Origin: Beta vulgaris subsp. vulgaris
Lineage: Eukaryota; Streptophyta; Magnoliopsida; Caryophyllales; Amaranthaceae
Assembly (NCBI RefSeq): GCF_026745355.1
Contig: NC_079207.1
Coordinates: 35,937,430-36,001,429, forward strand
Length of the DNA stretch: 64,000 nucleotides
Direction of reading: 5' to 3'
Shown here: piece by piece, positions 10,158-20,708 of the stretch
Layout: each line of letters starts with the position of its first letter
How positions within the stretch are numbered: position 1 is the stretch's first letter
Translations under genes and position numbers: made by a program
The notes under the pieces: model-generated
Databases searched by the model: none
The model's input: the letters and a program-made list of their open reading frames with translations, nothing else
Told to the model about the DNA's origin: nothing

Positions 10158-12112
10158 CCAAACAGACCTCTTACGACTAATTAATCACATACAATAACAC
10201 ATTGTCAACCATTTAAGCATTAAACATACAAATTCAAAAAAAAATATTGTGTCATATTTATTCCAATTTCTTGGTGCCTGATTAACTTATTTCATGAATA
10301 AACTTCTTTCATAGGGAGTTGTTAGTACTTAATTGTTATTTATTTCATGATTAACAATACTTAGTGTATAAACTTGGATTATTCCATCATAAACCTCACA
10401 ATAATCAACTCAATCCAACAACATCAAACACAAAAAATTCCATCAATAATTCATTTCACTCAAACAATTTGCGAAAAATTTAGCAAATCGAGTTACTAAG
10501 TAAACACGCAGATTTACAAATAAAATAGACAATAGTTTGAAGCAATAGAATGTCAGAATTAAAGAAGATTATTGAGCACAAAGGACATTAAGACATTGAA
10601 GAGGGCCCCATGGACATGTAATATAGTTCTAATGCATTCTTTATATATTTTGATCAGTTTATGCAAAGAACACATTAGAATAATCTCCTTCTACATTGTA
10701 ATAAGTTGTCTTGCATTTGTTACTTCCAAAATCATAATATCAGTTCTTCTCTACAAGAGATGGAAAAGAAAGCACATGTCAGTTCAAGACAGCTACTCAG
10801 GTATGCCTCTAGACTCTATAAACAATTCCTCCTCTTTTATTATTTTTTTGAAAATTTTAGAAGACATTATAAACAAACAGGAGGGAAACTGGTGATTTTC
10901 CGGCATTCAAGAATGAAATCGCTAAAGGCAGATGCATTTTTGAAGAAGACATTATATAGTTTGATATTGCTATACTTAGCTTATAGCCTTATACAACTAT
11001 GCTACTTTTCTATGCATTCTATTGGGATCTAAATTTATAGAGAAACGAAAACTGTAATTGTTGCATGTATCACTCCGAAAATAATCATGTGATCTAGTTT
11101 CTGATGAGATATCACTATAATCTTGATATTATACAGTAATATGTTGAAAATTACTGTGCTAACTTGGTATTTTTATGGTAACTGTGATTTAATTGCTGTC
11201 AACAGTGAATTGCGAATTGATATTATTAGGTCTGGAGGCTACTCTTATTGCTTCGGGGAAGCTCCACATGGTGGTGGTAGCCGGGGGAACTACATTTGAG
11301 GGGTTAAAAAAATACTAGTATTCCGATCATTCCTTAAAGGGGAAGTCATCCTTGGCTCAGTTACTTTCTGATTTGTGTTCAGTTTCATTAGGCTGTTGAA
11401 ATCTTAAGCATAGAGATCTATTTCTTTCTATCTGCTTACTGAATGATGTGAAAAAATAACAACGGAAGAAAGCAAATTATTGTTTTTAATTGTGATGAAG
11501 GACTTCATTAAGATAATTGTGATTTGTGTAAAACGAATCTTATCATTAAGGCTAGTGATAGTCTGATAGATATATAGTTCAAATCACTAACCCAACCACT
11601 AAAACCACCAAAAAAATAGCCAATTGATGACTCAAATTACAACAAGGAAGAGAGAGAAACCTCGGGAGTTTAGTGCAGAAAATTGACGGGGACACCAGCA
11701 GCAACTTCAGCGAGAGATTAACGGGGAGAAGATTTCCCAATTTCGAGTGAGGAACTGATTGACGGGGACACCAACAGCTTCTGGGTTTTTTCTTTTGCAA
11801 TTGAAGAAGGCGACAAAGAAGATTTAATTCCCAATTTCGAGTGCAATTGAACTGATTTCTTGAGGGTTCTGATGAGCGAAGTACAGAGGAGGAACTGATT
11901 TCGTGAGGAGCGAAGAAGTAGAGAGGAGTTTGAGGGAGGAAGAACTGATTTCGTGAGGAGCGAAGTAGAGTGGAGTTTGAGGGAGGAGGACCTGATTTCG
12001 TTCCAAATTGATTGATCTCAGGGGAAAATAAACGTGTTAATTATAATTAGCGCGTCCTTCAAAAAATTAACATAAGTGTAGCGCGAGCCAACAAAACGTG
12101 TGCAAGTACTCG
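10158..12112. other. CACTA 5' region, no gene
   Basis: AT-rich to about 11.6 kb with no supported gene; a short plus-strand segment near 11215-11300 (reading SGGYSYCFGEAPHGGG) might be another captured exon but is too weak to call. Between about 11740 and 12003 there are imperfect repeats of GAACTGATTTCGTGAGGAGC plus AGTAGAG-GAGTTTGAGGGAGGA, two clear copies at 11894-11942 and 11943-11990. This is likely the untranslated leader and promoter side of the TNP2 gene. Confidence 0.4.
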
Positions 12113-12350
12113 GGTTGAACCACCGGAGCACTTATTCACAAGTGCTTCGGTTGACTAGTCAACCGAAGCACTTGTGATAAGTGCTCCGGTTAACTAGTCA
12201 ACCGAAGCACTTGTGATAAGTGCTCCGGTGGACTTATCAACCGAAGCACTTGTGAATTTTTAATATTAAAATTTTCACAAGTGCTTGGGTTGATTGTTCA
12301 ACCCAAACACTTGACAAGTAGCACATGGAGTTTTTTCCACTACTCTGGTG
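12113..12350 (-). repeat. CACTA subterminal inverted repeats and terminus
   Basis: A roughly 17-bp motif, AAGTGCTTCGGTTGACT, alternates with its inverse, AGTCAACCGAAGCACTT, at least seven times between 12120 and 12315, forming adjacent palindromes with minor variants (CTCCGG, CTTGGG). Such arrays are the transposase-binding subterminal regions of CACTA elements. The terminus lies about 35 bp further right (TTTTTTCCACTACTCTGGTG at 12331-12350); read inward it starts CACCAGAGTAGTGG. The exact end is uncertain by a few bases, because LINE coding homology begins immediately to the right. Confidence 0.7.
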
Positions 12351-12983
12351 GGATAGGCAAGAAATGTCAACTGGAGTAGATTTGTCTGGAACAGGTATTC
12401 CTTGCCCAAGCACAGAATTATATTATGGATGGCTATACAAGATAGACTGAAGACTAAGCAAAGGCTGAGAAGGATGAATTTATATGATGATGATATCTGC
12501 TTGATTTGTAATCAGGAGGTTGAAACTGTGAAGCATCTTTTCTTTGAATGCCAATTTAGTAAAAGATGTATGCAAGAAATAATGAGCTGGCTGGGAGGGT
12601 ACTAGAGTAATAAAGGGATTATGCAAACCTTCATATGGGTGAAGATCAGATGGAAGAATTCGAAATATGGAAAGATGGTTTATTGGGCTGCTATAGTTGC
12701 TGTTGTGTACTACATATGGCGTAATAGGAACATGGCTTTTTGGGACAAGATGATCATGTCTATAAGTAAAGCTACTCAGGAGATTAAGTACATGGTAAAG
12801 AATAGAGTAGTTCAGATTATGAGTGCCAAGATGAAAACGAGTGATAGAGAGTGGATTGCTTCTCTGTAATATGCTGGGCATGTCCAGTTTGAAGGGTTCT
12901 AGTCTTGTCTAGATACCCTTGTGTTTGTATGGTTGATGTTTGTCTTAGCTAATATCACTTACTTAATTACCAAAAAAAAAAAA
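12351..12983 (+). mobile_element. LINE (L1-type) 3' fragment with zf-RVT and poly(A)
   Basis: From about 12370 the plus strand encodes NWSRFVWNRYSLPKHRIILW, then MAIQDRLKTKQRLRRMN and CLICNQEVETVKHLFFECQF, the reverse-transcriptase zinc-binding domain (zf-RVT, CxxC...HLFFEC) at the C-terminus of plant LINE ORF2. An in-frame TAG at 12603 is followed by IWVKIRWKNSKYGKMVYWAA and WRNRNMAFWDK, ending at 12869. A short 3' UTR and an A-run (12971-12983) complete the 3' end. No endonuclease or polymerase core is present. The fragment abuts the CACTA terminus, so the CACTA may have inserted into this LINE, or the LINE is simply 5'-truncated. Confidence 0.7.
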
Positions 12984-12984
12984 T

Positions 12985-13903
12985 TACAGAAAGAAAAGAT
13001 CCTCAAAAGCGTGCTTTTTATTCAAGCAAATTAGAGGAAAATTACAAACTTCGAATAGTTACTCAACCTGACTAGAACAGTGCTATACTATGTGCCTCAG
13101 GAAACTGTTGTCAGCTTTTGAAATCTCTGATTTTTCTCTCTGAAAACGTGAGTTATGAAATTTATTTTCTATCCCTTATATAGTCTATTTTCTGAACAAA
13201 AATCCCTCTCTAAGTGATAATTATCTTTCACTCCTAAGATTAAGGGATAAAACTTTTTCCTTTAAGAAAACAATCTTTATCATACTATAACTTCATCTTT
13301 ATCTTTAACTCTTAAAAGATAAGTTTATTTCTCAAAACAATCTTTATCTAAAACTTGATGATCAAATCAGTTTTTCTTTTATGTTTATTCAAACTCCTTT
13401 TGTTTTCAAAATTCTTTTATCAAACGTTTTCCTTTAAATCAGTTTTTAGAAAATCCTTTTCCTTTTGCAAATCGGTTTTTTGTCAAATCTTTTTTAAATC
13501 GATTTTTATAAAATCCTTTTTAAAAAATGTTGTCTTTAATATCTTAATTTCGAAACTATGATTCCCTTTTTATATAGATATATGAAATTAATATGCTTAC
13601 CTATTTTCTTAACTCTAAGAAAATAAAAAAACCATTCTAATTTCACATTTCTAATTTTAGCACAAGGTTCCAATACTTTACATTACATAATTAAGAGTAT
13701 AACAAAATCTAAGCTTAATTAAGAGTATAACACAATCTAAGCTTCCATATCTTCAAGTTTTAAAATTTTTCACGAACGTCCAGTCTTCATGGCTTTCTTA
13801 GATCACCGTTACACTCATATAAGTTATGGCACAAATTGTTTATCATCATCAAAATAACATGTGTTTATCATCATCAAAATAACATTGACTTAGAGTCAGA
13901 ACA
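12985..13903 (-). mobile_element. Copia-like LTR (minus orientation)
   Basis: Read on the minus strand, the segment begins TGTTCTGACTC directly after a purine tract. It contains a TATA-like TATATAAGGG near 13175-13190 and an AATAAA-like GAATAAAA near 13016-13023, the order expected for U3-R-U5. The right edge (CAGAACA at 13897-13903) gives the expected CA/TG border; the left edge is estimated. No partner LTR or polyprotein is visible in the window, so this is the 3' end of a broken element. Confidence 0.45.
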
Positions 13904-14450
13904 AATTCCCCCTTTTTGATGATGACAAACAAATAATATTTCCTCCTCAAAATATCCACCATTAATCATATTAGGGTAAGTAACATAATATCATTCACAT
14001 ACTTTCACAAGTAACAACATGGTAACCAAGATAATTTCATTCAATAGTCTAAGTATTATACCCATCTTCCCCCTTTTGACATTATCAAAAAGGGGAGCAT
14101 CCACATATTTAGCGAGTCAAAGTGAGATATTATAGTCAGCAAAATAATGCAAGTAGTTCAAGCAATAAATACTAAGGATGCTGGTTCTATGTCATAATCC
14201 AACTCACAATCCAAAGTCATTAAGCAAAAATATAATCCAACTCACAATCCGAATTTATGAAGCAAAAAATAATTACAAAGGATCATGGTTGATAGCTAAG
14301 AATGTAAGGTTAAGATAGGTAATGCAAGCTTGAAGATTTGAAATGGCAATTGGCTCAACAAGTACTTAAACCCCCCCTTTTTTTTTCAGGTTTTCAACTT
14401 CCGCAAATCAACATCATAAGACTTTCTTCACTGTGTGTGTTACTGTGCCA
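13904..14450 (-). other. Polypurine tract and internal remnant of Copia element
   Basis: Next to the LTR the minus strand reads ATCAAAAAGGGGGAAT, a typical plant Copia polypurine tract following TTTGTCATCATC. A second purine tract with the same flavour occurs at 14066-14096 (GATAATGTCAAAAGGGGGAA on the minus strand). The rest is AT-rich with no coding remains. Small direct duplications occur at 13690-13745 (TTAATTAAGAGTATAACA) and 13839-13885 (TTTATCATCATCAAAATAAC). Confidence 0.4.
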
Positions 14451-14919
14451 CTGAACATCTATTCCCTTTCAAATATAACTAATCTTCGAATATACTGGAA
14501 TCCAAAATGAGGATCATCAAAACTTTGATAATGTTTTTTCCATCTGTGAATTGAACTATGAGATTTATCTAACACAAGTGTCTTACTCTCCTTTTCTTCT
14601 TTTTTTCTTTTCTTCTTTTTTTTAGTATAAATGAATCTTATTTTAAAATACTTTTTGAACACTTTCCAATGGTACACAAATCATAATTTTACGAACTATA
14701 TATTAAAAGTGTTAATCGATTTAATATATTTAAGTTTTTCATTGTGAACTCAACTCTATATTTGTATTTTAATCAAATTAGAACTTTATTTATATTTTAA
14801 AAAAACTATAACATGACACTTAATGAGCGCGACAAATGGCGTTCAATCATGATGTGACCTCGTTAGCTTGCTTTTGGATTATGCTTTATATATTATTGAT
14901 GATATGATAATGATAATAA
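14451..14919. other. AT-rich intergenic sequence
   Basis: No gene or clear element is visible. A pyrimidine-rich run (about 14585-14625) accounts for the longest open frame here, which is not coding. Confidence 0.4.
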
Positions 14920-15650
14920 GGGTATGTTCTCCCCAGCTTATTTTCAATTCAGTGTAGTTCAGTTGCAGTCAGTTCAGTTCAATTTTGTTCAGTTGCAATT
15001 AGTTCAGTTCAGTTCAGTTACATTCATTTCAGTTCAGTTCAGTTCAGTTCAGTCCAGTCATTTAATTCTCTGATAATAAAACAATGATAATTATTATTAT
15101 TATCATTATCTTTATTACTACTATTATAAATATTCACATCATGATTACAATTATTATATTATTATTATTATTTATTATTATTATTATTATTATTTTAATA
15201 TTGCTAGTTATTGTTTTGCTAATATTTTTTTTATATGATTCAGCTAATTATATTGAAATGATAATTTAAGCATAAGATTACACATTGCAATAATATTTGT
15301 CATTGTTCAAAGTACAAACTTTTTAATAGATGACAACAATAATACTATTAATAATAACAACAATAATACTTGATAGTTGAATTACTAGGAAAAATAATAT
15401 TATTATTGAACATTAACTAGTTTTCATAATCAGTTAATTATTATTTTATTTAATAACTTATTATTATTAATAAATCATTATTATGAATTTATTATTAATT
15501 AAATAATATTATATTATATTATTATTACTATTATTAGTTATAATTTAATTCAGTTCAACTCAGTTCAGTTCAATTCAATTCAATTCAATTTAATTACAAT
15601 CAGTTCAATTCAATTCAGTCAAATTATTTTATGTCGGAGAGAAGATACCC
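14920..15650. mobile_element. Tourist-like (PIF/Harbinger) MITE with TAA target duplication
   Basis: The termini GGGTATGTTCTCCCCAGC (14920) and, inverted, GGGTATCTTCTCTCCGAC (ending 15650) form imperfect terminal inverted repeats. Both ends are flanked by TAA (14917-14919 and 15651-15653), the Harbinger target preference. The interior is mostly CAGTT/CAATT tandem tracts at each side (about 14950-15062 and 15540-15625) surrounding an ATT-rich microsatellite (15080-15540). There is no coding capacity, so it is non-autonomous. Confidence 0.7.
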
Positions 15651-15699
15651 TAATACTTCCCTCCTAGCTCTCACAAAAAAAAAAAAAAAACCAGCTCTC

Positions 15700-15904
15700 T
15701 TCCGTTGACTATATTACACGCCTGGACCGTCTTTGTTCACACTCACCAAGTCACCACATCATCATCTATAAGACTATAACCATTTTGTCAATCACAACGT
15801 TTGGAAAAGTTCAAAGAAATACTCGTTCTCATATTGCCGTTTTTCAAATCTGCTAACCAACTCGCTGCATTTTCTCTCTCCTTCTTCCCCGCAACAGGCC
15901 ACAA
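15700..15904 (+). promoter_or_regulatory. Candidate promoter and 5'-UTR exon of the lipid phosphate phosphatase gene
   Basis: A TATA-like CTATAAGAC at 15766-15774 is followed by a CT-rich leader (TTTTCTCTCTCCTTCTTCCC near 15870-15889). A consensus splice donor (ACAA/GTAAGT) puts the exon end at 15904. This composition is typical of plant 5'-UTR first exons. The next plus-strand acceptor that makes sense is TCTTTAACAG at 27926-27935, six bases before the start codon of the phosphatase, implying a leader intron of about 12 kb filled with transposons. The link between the two is inference; other leader exons could lie between. Confidence 0.4.
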
Positions 15905-16035
15905 GTAAGTAACCTTCTTCCCTAATATCACTGTAAATTATTTATTTTCATTGAAAAACTTTATGTTCTCTTCTTCTTCTTTATTTTTTTCTCATACTTT
16001 CTATGGCAACATTACAATTTGTTCTCACTAGTAAA
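15905..16035. other. Start of putative 5'-UTR intron
   Basis: T-rich sequence following the candidate donor. No feature is seen. Confidence 0.3.
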
Positions 16036-16325
16036 TGTTTGGTTGAGAGGAAATGCTTTCTAGGAAAACTCTTTTCCTTACTTTTTTTTCTGTTTGGTCT
16101 GGACGGATCAATTTAGAGAGAACTATTGGTTGAACTTCATTTTCCATGAATGGAAAATTATTTTTCTAGTGTAACAAGGGAAGCCACAATTTCCCCACCT
16201 CTATTGAACGACACAGAACACAAACGAAGAAAATGGATATAAACACAGGAAAATCCATCTAGAATTGAGTTTTAATCTAGAATGAAAACAATTTTCCATT
16301 AGAAACGTTTTCTATCAAACCAACC
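16036..16325. mobile_element. Small inverted-repeat element (MITE-like)
   Basis: The left side reads GTTTGGTTGAGAGGAAA and the right side, inverted, reads GTTGGTTTGATAGAAAAC, with further imperfect complementarity inward (CTTTCTAGGAAAAC against GTTTCTAATGGAAAAT). Related sequence occurs at about 5152-5178 (TTTGGTTTGATGGAAAACAT). I could not define a target duplication or assign a superfamily. Confidence 0.4.
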
Positions 16326-17358
16326 ACACTTGTCTAGTTGTTTCTCTTTGAATATTATTAATTAAAATATAAAATTCTTCTTTTTTCTTCTGGGAGAGTT
16401 TATTGCGTCGTAGACATGGTCGTGAAGCAATGTGCTTCTTGCAGTTCAATAAGAATATTATATATATAAAAAGAATATTATTCTATTTTGGAGACTGAAA
16501 TTCTTAGATCGATGTTGAATCTTTGCTCATAAAACAAAGAAAGTGTTGCGTTTCGTTGCCTGGATTTTGGGGTTTTTCGTTGAAGGCCAAAAAATGAGGG
16601 CCCTTTCATATAAAGGTCGACAACTCTTCTAAGATTATGCTGTATTTTAATGTGATGTTATATGATTTTGTTTCGCAATACTTGCAAGTTTGAAGTTAAG
16701 TGGTTTTTTGGTACAAGAAATTATCTAGATAATGGAAATTTATTTCATGATTCAAATAGTTGTTTGGTTAATATTAAATTCGAAAAATGGGAGAAATGAA
16801 AATTTATAGGAATTTGAAATTCCCACAAAATTGTAGAAATTGATTTAACTACCCCCTTGGTCACTCACAAAGTCACAATTCATACATAGTAGTTGTTTGG
16901 TTTACATCGAAATTCAAAATTCCCATGAAATTGCAATTCATAGGAAATTAATTAGTTAATCAAATTGATGAGAAATTAGTTAAATTGTTTGATTGATAAT
17001 GAGGGAATTAAATTACGTTGAGAATTTCTACTCACCTAGGTGGACCTAGGTAAGTAATTTCCTCCATTTTGTGGAAACTCAAAATTTCTAATTCCTTTAT
17101 TTTGCTATTTTCTTGTCAACCAAACAACTAACCAAATTTTTAATTCTTAGTAATTTCTATTTCTCGTGTTTTCTCATATCAACCAAACAACTACATAAAT
17201 TCCTATGTAATATGACTTTTCTTATGACTACTAAACAATTTAGACTAATTTCTAGGATTTTCATAAATGAATTAAATTCTTATAAACTTTAAATTCATAT
17301 GGGAAAATAATTCCTATTGTAATCAAACAAACACTTAGGCACATTGTTTAAAGAATGA
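16326..17358. repeat. Nested inverted repeats around AGTTGTTTGGTT motifs
   Basis: Within 16685-17335, AGTTGTTTGGTT occurs in direct orientation (16758, 16890) and as AACCAAACAACT-type inverse copies (about 17116, 17183). A similar GGAATTCAAAATTT and CACCTAGGTGGACCTAGGTA core is related to the sequence at 19195-19345. It looks like one MITE inserted inside another copy of the same family. The part from 16326 to 16684 shows no feature beyond AT-rich intron-like sequence. Confidence 0.4.
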
Positions 17359-18954
17359 CTAGTTTTTTTAGCCCGGACAATACCCCCGGGTCAGTTACAA
17401 TAAACAAATATGTTATTATTTTTTAAATTTTATAATTTATTTGCTACATTTTCTATTTTTTGTCCATTAATAAATTGAAAAATTCACGTCATGACATGAT
17501 AGTTAAATAAAATTAAAAGGTTTGAGTTTGAAAACAATACCTTAAAAGGAATTATAGTAGGAGAATACGACATCAATATTCTCTTGTAAGTTACAAATAT
17601 ATATACTTGTTAAAGTCTTTTTAGTTAATTATAATTATTACAAGACTTCATCATATTTTATTTGAAACATTAAACAACAAAGTCATAGTGTCACTAGCGG
17701 AAAAAACCCCATCTGATGCGTCAAAATCCAGCTTACGGATGCGATTTTGGTCCGCATCAGATGACCCGCAGCAGCTAACAAAAAACTTATACAGTCCAAA
17801 ACCGCATCAGTATGGTAAGAATCTGATGCGGTTTTCAAGAATGACCGCATCAGATTGTGTGTTTTTCGAAAAATAAAAAAAGTTCGGCAGCTTCCGATTA
17901 CAGCAACAAAAACATGGGCTATTACAACAACAAAAACATGGTAATTACAACAACGAAAATCTAAAATAAAGTAAATGAAATTATACAAACGAAAAATAAG
18001 AAACTAATTAAATGAAACTTATACACACGAAGTTAGTGGTTTTAATTTATACAAACGAAATTAAATGAAAAAATAAAGTAATTAATCAAATCTAAAATCA
18101 CAGAGTATAAACTAATTAACAGAAAAATAAGAAACGAAAAAATGAGAATTAAACGAAATTAAACCTAGATCTAGAATAATATGAAATTACATGATTAATC
18201 ACCACAAAAATTAATAAAATCAACTAAAAAACAAAAAAAAAAAATCGTGATGAGTGGGTGGTGGTCGACGTTTCGAGGAGGTGAAGACTAGATCTGGGCG
18301 CCGTTGAAGACTAGGACGCGGTCGTTTCCCTTCGTGGTTGATAGCGTTGGCGGTTTCATGCTTTGGCGTTGGCGGTTTCGTTCCTTGGCGTTGGTGGTGG
18401 TGTTTGAGAACGAGGAAACGAAGTTGGTGGTGTTTGAGAACGAGAGAGGAGAGAGGAGAGAGAACGAGAGAGGAATAAGGCAGAGGAGTGAGGGCGCTGT
18501 GAGTGAGGAGGAGGGGGATTGGAGTTGAGTGAGGAGGAGAGAGATTAAGGTTGAGTGAGGAGAGTTATGTGGGCTGGGATTGTAAGGGAGGGAAATGGGC
18601 CGCGCATTTTTTTAAGAAAATCTGATGCGGTCCTAGGAACCGCATCAGATTCTTAAAAAACCGCATCAGTTTTATTAATCTTGCGGTCCACAAGAGGACC
18701 GCATCAGATTTTTCTTCCAGCTTTCCTTCTCATTTTTTAATTGATTTCTGATGCGGTTTAATACTAGTGTGTGTTGATGGTTAAGCTCTTACTTTTTATT
18801 TCAAAGTTCACGTGTTCGATATCTTGCACTTATACATTTTTTTAAAGTGAGGAGTACACATAAACAAAAAACATTTGCATTAGAAATTTGAAGAGAGTGC
18901 CACGTGACATATAGACTTTCTTTTGCACGCCTTTTAATATATTTATTATATAGA
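17359..18954 (-). mobile_element. Non-autonomous Helitron, interrupted by a CACTA element
   Basis: On the minus strand it starts TCTATATAATAAATATATTA (18954) after a host A and ends in a GC-rich hairpin region (GACCCGGGGGTATTGTCCGG) followed by AAAAAACTAG (17359) before a host T. This is the Helitron pattern of 5'-TC, 3' hairpin, CTRR and insertion between A and T. Its ends and flanking arms match the element at 25048-26475. Removing the nested CACTA (17692-18769) leaves about 518 bp with no coding capacity. It lies inside the putative leader intron of the phosphatase. Confidence 0.7.
17692..18769. mobile_element. Non-autonomous CACTA element (1078 bp) with TGT target duplication
   Basis: Ends CACTAGCGGAAAAAACCCC (17692) and, inverted, CACTAGTATTAAACC (ending 18769) are flanked by TGT on both sides (17689-17691 and 18770-18772), the 3-bp duplication of CACTA elements. 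Subterminal copies of TCTGATGCGGT/ACCGCATCAGA occur in both orientations near each end (for example 17711, 17754, 17822, 17846, 18621, 18640, 18700, 18750). The interior has a GAGAGAACGAGAGAGG-type purine-rich stretch (18410-18545) but no transposase. The motif differs from the AAGTGCTTCGG family at 12.2 kb, so this is a different CACTA family. Confidence 0.85.
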
Positions 18955-19369
18955 TTTTGATTATAAAACGTAACTTAACCTTCGGTTAGTTGAAATGAAA
19001 ATTATAAAAGTTAAAATATTCATTTATCATCTCTAATCTCTTTCTTCAACTGTTAAACCATCCAATTTCAGAAGGAGTAACTTACTCCTAAATGTTATAA
19101 TTTGTAACAAGAGATTTTAGGAAGAAATTTGGGGGGAAATAGGGAAATTTTTAAATGAGTGTAAGAAATTTAGCGTGTTTTATTGCTTATTTGTTTGAAG
19201 GTGGGGAATTCAAAATTTTTTGAATTTTTTTTCTCATGTTTTTGTATTTCCTAGGAATTGCTAAATGTTGTTTGGTGATTCATGGAAAATAAAAATTCCC
19301 ACTGAAATTTCCACTTATCTAGGTCCCTTTAGGTAAATAATTTCTTAACGGTTAGTTAAACTTCTCCCT
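18955..19369. repeat. MITE-related remnant, no gene
   Basis: AT-rich; 19195-19345 resembles the repeat at about 16900-17100 (GGAATTC-AAAATTT blocks, ACTTATCTAGGTCCCTTTAGG). No coding feature. Confidence 0.35.
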
Positions 19370-19434
19370 TAGCCCCCCGTGAAAGAACCCTACCTTCTAG
19401 TGTTGCTCCACTGCGGCGGTTGTCCTCCTCCACC

Positions 19435-20600
19435 ATGGCTGAGGAGATCGCAGATAGTGTGTCAAAACTTCGTATAGATGAAGAGGAAGACCAGATCCTC
19501 TCCCTTGACATTATAAACCCTAATGGTGAAAACACAGTTTCTCTCTTGCTCATGGGACGACTTTTAACCGAACGTTCCTTTAATGTTGAGGCGTTTTAAA
19601 GGACAATAACCATGGTTTGGGCTCCGATTCATGGACTTGTGATTAGGGTTTTGAAGCCAAACCTTTTTTTGCTTTCCAATTCTTTCAGTGGAGGGAAATG
19701 ATGAAGATCCTTTATGGAAGACCTTGGTGTTTTGACAATATGCTCATCTTGCTAAAAGAGGCTCAAGGCGACGAACAACCGGACCAGGTAAATTTGACAC
19801 ACTCGCCTTTCCGAATTTGATTAAAAAACCTCCCCCTTTAATATGAGATTTGATGACGTAGTTAGGGCTATACTTTGTAACTTGGGAGAAATTATTGATA
19901 TTGAAGAAGATGCCTTCGGCTTTGGCCATTATAGGTGTGTTAAAGTAATGTTAGACACCACCAAACCTTTAAGAAGATATAAGAAGAAACGTGATAAGAA
20001 AGGGAAGGAAATACAAATTGATTTTGCCTATGAACTATTACCATTTTGTTGCCTAGCATGTGGAATTATGGGACATTTGGAGAAGGATTGTCAGTTTGTT
20101 GATGAAGAAGATAAATGTGAAAAGCTGGGTTGGAGTTTGGGCTTAAAACCACCCCAAGAAAAGGTAGATCAAAGAGCTTGAAGAAGAAAGCAAATATAAG
20201 CATTGTAAAAAAGTCCTCTTTGATACCTCAGCTTGCTCGAAACAGGAGAGTATTGAGTGTCCTTAAAAGCTACTTGATAATGAATACTCTGCTCCAAATG
20301 AGCAAGGAAATAAGCAACATGTTGTTACCCCTCCAGCAGCTAGCCAGCTACTGATGAAGTGTCACTCCCAAAGGCTCCCCCTGAAACTTTGTCCAAGGAA
20401 TGTGCAGCTTTGACCCAACATGTGGCCCCATTCCAATTTGTTGCTATTCCTTTGCACAGTAACACTCAAGATCATGAAAGCTTTATATTTTTGAGTGTTA
20501 AGGAGAAAAAAGGTGTGAAATCTGGTGCGTGGAAACGTATGACTCGTGGGCCTATGGAAGACAAAGGGGTGGTCCAACTGAACTAGTGAACAAACGAAGC
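19435..20600 (+). pseudogene. LINE ORF1 (DUF4283 plus CCHC zinc knuckle), pseudogene
   Basis: The ATG at 19435 sits in a good context (CACCATGGCTGAGG) and gives MAEEIADSVSKLRIDEEE. The next segment, LMGRLLTERSFNVEAF, is the beginning of a DUF4283 domain; a stop at about 19597 interrupts it. After frameshifts the frame from 19843 continues MRFDDVVRAILCNLGEIIDI and reaches a CCHC zinc knuckle (CCLACGIMGHLEKDC, about 20048-20092). The tail after about 20150 is scrambled by frame changes. ORF1 proteins of this type are nucleic-acid chaperones that package LINE RNA. This copy is non-functional. Confidence 0.7.
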
Positions 20601-20708
20601 ATGGAGACTATTGCGGTGTGTAGTGATGGTGATGATGCTCAGAAGCGTCAAAAGTTGAGCTCGTCTTTTGTAGCTACTCCTGATTTTTTGGCGGAGGTTG
20701 CCATCATT

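Larger units (their letters stand above)
1699..12350 (-). mobile_element. Decayed CACTA (En/Spm) transposon with captured host gene fragments (left end not found)
   Basis: The unit is defined by a TNP2 transposase pseudogene (10157-6793), a Transposase_24-like second gene (2758-1768) and a terminal block of inverted subterminal repeats (about 12113-12315), followed by a degenerate terminus near 12335-12350. Gene order (terminus, TNP2, second gene) matches the usual CACTA layout read on the minus strand. Between the two transposase genes lie exon fragments of at least five host genes. The left terminus is either degraded or outside the window, so the left boundary is only the limit of recognisable transposon coding sequence. 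The right terminus read on the minus strand begins CACCAGAGTAGTGGAAAAAA, resembling CACTA-type ends with a T-to-C change. An alternative is that the captured exons belong to a separate Helitron nested in the CACTA element. Confidence 0.65.

Noticed and set aside
10572..11032. Overlapping frames of about 107 codons with hydrophobic residues
   Set aside because: Low-complexity translation of AT-rich CACTA interior with no recognisable family.
15084..15269. 61-codon Ile-rich frame
   Set aside because: Direct translation of the ATT microsatellite inside the MITE.
18304..18528. 74-codon Arg/Glu-rich frame
   Set aside because: Product of GAGAGA-rich sequence inside the non-autonomous CACTA element; no conserved domain.
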